Below are positions 60,225 to 64,000 of a stretch of DNA of 64,000 nt, in pieces. Source of the stretch: Sciurus carolinensis. Taxonomy: Eukaryota; Chordata; Mammalia; Rodentia; Sciuridae. The DNA is taken from NCBI RefSeq assembly GCF_902686445.1, contig NC_062213.1, forward strand, positions 142,622,491 through 142,686,490, given 5' to 3'. The first letter of the stretch is position 1; every line of letters begins with the position of its first letter. Both the position numbers and the translations under genes were made by a program. The notes beneath the pieces are model-generated. The model was not told the origin of the DNA and searched no databases. It was given only the letters and a program-made list of their open reading frames with translations.

Positions 60225-60319
60225 TTTTTCTGTTCATTAATTTTTTGTGGTGCTGGGATTAAGCCCAGGGCCTCACACATGCTACATGAGCACTCCACCA
60301 CTAAGTTATATCCCCTGCC
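60225..60319 (-). mobile_element. ID SINE monomer, inverted
   Basis: Inverted ID body ('ggtgctgggattaagccca', 'ccaccactaagttatatccc') after a short T-rich tail. Perfect 10-bp TSD CTGCAACCAC at 60215-60224 and 60320-60329. Confidence 0.88.
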
Positions 60320-60329
60320 CTGCAACCAC

Positions 60330-60710
60330 ATATTACTCTATGAAGGCTGATTGTTTTATAAAAGAGAGTTTAGAGTTTGTGTAAGAGGAACAGAATGAGT
60401 AACAAATGAATGTTACATCAAGGAGGTTCATTTGTTGGTTTTTAAGAAGGATAATTTACAAGTTCAAATTCATGTAAGGGCATTAGAAAAATATCATAAA
60501 TATGAAATGTAAACTTTTAATTATTGTAATTTTAAAACAAATTAGGCTAATAAGATGTCTCCCATGAAAAGAAGAGGATATGAACATATTACACATGCTG
60601 TTTCTCAACTGTTCTCAAAGTTAGAGAGGAGAGGAAAGATTAAGGAAGGGAGATAAGAGGAAGGAGGGAACAGAGAAGCAAGGGAAAAAAATAAAAATTA
60701 TTTGACCTTA
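60330..60710. other. Unassigned DNA
   Basis: No recognised feature except a purine-rich stretch at 60620-60690. Confidence 0.45.
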
Positions 60711-60722
60711 AAGCTAACAGGG

Positions 60723-60941
60723 AGCTGGGTGTGGTGGCACATGTCTGTAATACCAGCAACTCGGGAAGTTGAGGCAGGAGGATCATGAGTTCAAAGCCAG
60801 CCTCAGCAACTTAGTGAGGCCTTAAGTAACTCAGTGAGACCCAGTCTCAACATAAAATATAAAAAAGACTGGGGATGTGGCTCAATGATTAAGTATCCCT
60901 GGGTTCAATTCCCAGTAACCCCTCCCCGCCAAAAACACACA
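60723..60941 (+). mobile_element. B1-dID dimeric SINE, complete
   Basis: The clearest dimer of the window: B1 half ('gctgggtgtggtggcacatg', 'gaggcaggaggatcatgagt') joined by an A-rich linker to the ID half ('ggggatgtggctcaatga', 'ccctgggttcaattcccag'). Perfect 9-bp TSD CTAACAGGG at 60714-60722 and 60942-60950. Both halves retain sequences resembling RNA polymerase III A and B boxes. Confidence 0.92.
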
Positions 60942-60954
60942 CTAACAGGGGAGA

Positions 60955-61485
60955 ATGAAAATATATGGATAACAAACCTCAATCAGTTCAAAAGCAGCAA
61001 TGGAAAGAAAGCAGAAGAGTTCAGGTGCTTATCCTCCCACTCTCATCCTGCTTGGGCTGTTCTTGCCATTGACTTGGTCCTTACAGGTCATGCCTTCTGT
61101 CAGCTGCACATTTCTTGGAGCTCTCAACTATCTCTGATAACCCTCCTTCCCATCTTCAGGCCAGTGACTGCTAATGGCTTCTTTTTATTTCCAGTCCCTT
61201 GGTGGATCAACATTCCTCAGTTCCATTAACTCTACCCAAACTGTATCATTGTACTTTCAATAAGAAGCCTTCCTAAATCCTCCCCAAGTGTGCCCACTCC
61301 TGGTGGAACTTGGCTGATGCAGACACTGGGATGTGCAACTTCAGAAAGTCTCATTGAAATCCCAGCGGTGGTCTGCAACACACCTAAAGTCATGGCATGA
61401 GCAATTCTTAAAGTTTTAACTAGTCATTCAAAATATAGTTCCAAATTAAACCCCAAAGCAACAATGGAACAAGGAATAAGGAGAA
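60955..61485. other. Unassigned, moderately GC-rich DNA
   Basis: 61015-61290 is richer in C/T than its flanks and includes 'tttcaataagaagccttcct'; it might be an old LTR but I cannot name one. The 131-codon frame at 60834-61229 begins inside the SINE and has no domain. Confidence 0.35.
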
Positions 61486-61489
61486 TGAA

Positions 61490-61860
61490 TAAATAATATT
61501 CTGTAAATTAACAAACAAGTTGCTTTTTATCAATGTAAATATGTGAACTGCAACTGTATCAACATGGATGAAACTTAAGGTAAAAGTGTTGAAGGATAGA
61601 GTCACAGAAAAATACAGTGTGACTCATTTAAAACTCAAAACATCTAACATCAAATAAAATGAAATATATTTCTGCACACAACAGAAATATAATCAAGGAA
61701 ATTGTTAATTCAATGTTCAGAATGATGGTTTCCCTTGAAATCAAGGATCGAGGGTTATGGTTAGGGTGGGGCAGTCACTGAGAGGCAAAGTATGGCATAC
61801 ACACTATTTGTTAGCTACTGAGCATGTTTTGATTGTATTATTTTTATTAAATCCAAGCTA
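61490..61860 (+). mobile_element. Very old L1-like fragment
   Basis: 'caacatggatgaaacttaag', 'cagtgtgactcatttaaaac' and 'ttagggtggggcagtcactg' follow an old L1 3' order at low identity. Confidence 0.4.
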
Positions 61861-61864
61861 TAAG

Positions 61865-62785
61865 TACTCTTCTGGTTTATTACATAGGGAAATACATTTT
61901 TCACAATTGAAAACAACATTTTAGTAGTATATTTTTCTCAAATAAGAAAACATAATAATAAACTTTTACCAAATTTCTTCAAGACTTTTTTATTATACTA
62001 AATTTTACTATCTTTTCAACTATTTTAACTATGCTTTGATAACTGCATCCTTTGTCATATTAATTTTTATGTTCTGTTTATATGATTGTCATATTCATTA
62101 AAATTACAACTATTTTCTTAAGATAAGTATGTAAGAAGCAAAGAAAAATGCCAAGATGAAAAGTATCTGTAATTCAAAATTGTCACCTAACCAATGAGGT
62201 TTAAGGATTTTTAAGTTTATGTTAAAATGTACCCTGCTTCTAAATGACTGACAAATTTTCTCAGACTATGCTTTGCTAATGCCATTACCTACACTTAACT
62301 CAAACCACTATTTAAAATATATAATAATTATAAAAACTGAACAGACTCAGGAATGACCTGACAAATTTTCATATTAACTTGATTTTGTGTATATACCCAT
62401 GAATTATATGTCATTATGAATCCATTACACACATTTTTTAATTCATTCAACAAACATTAACTAATACTATTTTCTGCATTTTACTAGATAGTATATGGAG
62501 GGATATGGCTGTCTTCAGATATGGTATATACTTGCTTAGAGCAAGCTAATACACTGTGTTCCTTCACTTTGGTTTTGTATTCTTTTGGTGTAATTGATTC
62601 TAACTGCAGCCCAAGATACAGAGGTCTGATTCAGATATGGCTTAGATTAGTAAACTTTGGTATTAGAATGTGTATAGTTGGGCACATAACTCAACCAGAG
62701 AAAATGAATTTCAGTTCCCCTTTTATTTAACCTCAAGGAAGAAAGACATTCCACTTTCTACCTCTGGGCTTTATCTTGCAAACAC
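61865..62785. other. Unassigned AT-rich DNA
   Basis: No recognised feature beyond a short 'aattcattcaacaaacatta' string typical of ancient repeats (62441-62460). Confidence 0.45.
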
Positions 62786-62789
62786 AAAT

Positions 62790-62905
62790 TAGTTAAGACT
62801 TATTCAAGGCCACTTTGCTACCGTATGCTGGTCAATTATGAAATGACCATAGCAGAGACTTGAATCAAAACACAGTGGCAGATGTATTCTAATGACCTGC
62901 TTTAG
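62790..62905 (-). mobile_element. MIR SINE fragment, inverted
   Basis: 'gcagagacttgaatcaaaac' preceded by 'attcaaggccac' resembles the inverted MIR core. Confidence 0.3.
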
Positions 62906-62909
62906 GTTT

Positions 62910-63224
62910 TTGCGTTAAACCTTCCTTATTATTTCAGTAACCCAACAAAATGTTTTTAATGCTAGCCAGTTTGAGTTTATCTTTCCTTCACCTCCAACCA
63001 AGAGTCCTGACAATATAATAACAGATGTTATTAAACAAATTGTTTTCATTCCACATAAGTTTAAAACTCACATCTAAAATTAAGATATATGTTAATATAG
63101 TGAAAAATCTGAAGAAACAATTTATGGGCATAGAGAAGATAAATCCATCAACAAACATCTTTTCGGAACAATTATGCAATAAAAATCCACCAAAATGCTA
63201 CATCATAAAATGACAAAACTCTAC

Positions 63225-63267
<43 letters not shown>

Positions 63268-63335
63268 CCTAAAATTCATCAGAAAGAGTTAAAGAAAATG
63301 AGAGAAGATATCAAAATATTTAACAACTAATTATA
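62910..63335. other. Unassigned DNA with (TG)n
   Basis: No gene; holds the (TG)n tract at 63226-63264. Confidence 0.5.
63226..63264. repeat. (TG)n microsatellite
   Basis: About 19 perfect TG units. Confidence 0.95.
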
Positions 63336-63339
63336 AATG

Positions 63340-63540
63340 ATTTTGGAGCCTCTGCAGCCTAATGGGAAGAAATTAAGCTCTACCTCTGTTGCACTTGAAT
63401 CAACTTTTCTGAACTTCAGGTTTCCTATTTCTAATCACTTGATAACAAAGTTCTTATTGTTTGAGTTTTATAACATGAAATGCATACGGTGATGCTAAGT
63501 ATGTGGTAGGAGCTTCTGCAAGGTACTCATTAAATCTGCA
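63340..63540 (+). mobile_element. MIR SINE fragment
   Basis: 'tctacctctgttgcacttga', 'aacttcaggtttcctatttc' and 'gtatgtggtaggagcttctg' follow the MIR order on the plus strand. Confidence 0.5.
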
Positions 63541-63544
63541 TTTC

Positions 63545-64000
63545 ATCCTTTTCCCTTAATATTCTAAGCATGTGAAGTGCTTCCATTTGTAAGAAATCTT
63601 AGAACTTACTCACTCTTCTAATTCTGTAACTTCTCCCAACATAGCACTCCAAATTACAAAATGTTTAAACTTTCAAAATATAGTTGTGGAAATATTTTTA
63701 AATATAAAAATGAAATTTCCTAAAAATGTGTTGAAGTCTCACATAAAACTGGTAGGATTTTAAGGGTATGCTTTCTTATAGATAAATATGGATTAAGCTA
63801 TTTGCAATGAAGAGTACATATTTCCCCAGAGGAAGCAACTTCATAGCAGGGTGCTCAAGATGCTGATAGCAGGCTCAGGGCTGTTAAATTATATTAGTGA
63901 TCTGGAGGATGTAGTAGATAGTGAGGTGTTAAATTTCTGCTGATCTCCAAAAATTATTTAGGTTAGTGAAAAACATGCAAGATTATGAGGAAATCCAGAA
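63545..64000. other. Unassigned DNA
   Basis: No recognised feature up to the right edge. Confidence 0.45.

Noticed and set aside
60225..60319. tRNA-like B-box sequence
   Set aside because: It belongs to an ID SINE with a TSD and A-rich tail, not a folded tRNA gene.
60834..61229. 131-codon plus-strand frame
   Set aside because: It starts inside the ID half of a B1-dID SINE and crosses its tail and TSD; not a gene.
1..64000. CRISPR arrays, bacterial operons or phage modules
   Set aside because: No regularly spaced repeats or dense gene arrays; composition and repeats are mammalian throughout.

Overview
This window looks like a nuclear, AT-rich, intergenic stretch (gene desert) of a mammal, most likely a squirrel-family rodent (Sciuridae: ground squirrel, marmot or tree squirrel). 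The main evidence is the SINE content: dimers made of a 7SL-derived B1 half and a tRNA-derived ID half (60723-60941, 18779-19060, and inverted at 22816-23010 and 9885-10112), a B1-dID architecture known from sciurids and their close relatives. Solo ID and B1 monomers, several L1s sharing one recent 3' end type, and old pan-mammalian repeats (MIR, L2, MER5, MLT1, MLT2) fit the same picture. No host protein-coding exon, tRNA, rRNA, snRNA or CRISPR array could be supported. Every open frame longer than about 60 codons is a shadow, a repeat-derived remnant or a low-complexity artefact.

Layout. 1-3300 is mostly unassigned AT-rich DNA with an MLT1 LTR tail at the left edge. 3300-4090 holds a (TA)n/T tract and an L2 fragment split by an inverted ID SINE. 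4843-8165 is a 5'-truncated L1 whose dead ORF2 is split by a solo class II (ERVK-type) LTR. 8300-8790 is an ERVL-MaLR LTR. 8895-10430 is an old L1 split by a younger L1 that inserted with a 5' inversion, and by a B1-dID SINE. 10488-11720 is an inverted MLT1-like repeat split by a second solo ERVK-type LTR. 11720-23650 is largely unassigned, with L1, L2, MIR and SINE fragments. 23648-27895 is almost all inverted retrovirus-like material: an MLT1 LTR, then an ERVL-MaLR element with a 3' LTR and internal region, itself invaded by two other LTRs and an L1. 27900-44900 is mainly unassigned AT-rich DNA with scattered old L1, L2 and ERVL LTR pieces, one L1 ORF2 fragment (36561-37345) and a local direct duplication (41949/42508). 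45245-46800 is an old L1. 48990-53690 is a second dense nest: a MIR split by a squirrel MaLR LTR, an inverted L1 split by an ERVK-type LTR and by another MaLR LTR, and an inverted ERVL LTR. 54800-64000 has old L1, MER5, MIR and SINE fragments in unassigned DNA.

There is no operon or gene network here. The biology is an insertion chronology, readable because many insertions keep their target-site duplications (TSDs): 12 bp for the twin-primed L1; 6 bp for each of three ERVK-type LTRs; 5 bp for two MaLR LTRs; 7-13 bp for SINEs and a short L1. I found no credible new coding system. The best leads are the unassigned direct repeat near 42 kb, a poly(A)-tailed unassigned retrocopy near 48.7 kb, and two GC-richer unassigned islands (22.2-22.7 kb, 44.9-45.2 kb). 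Family names come from remembered consensus similarity, not a database search.
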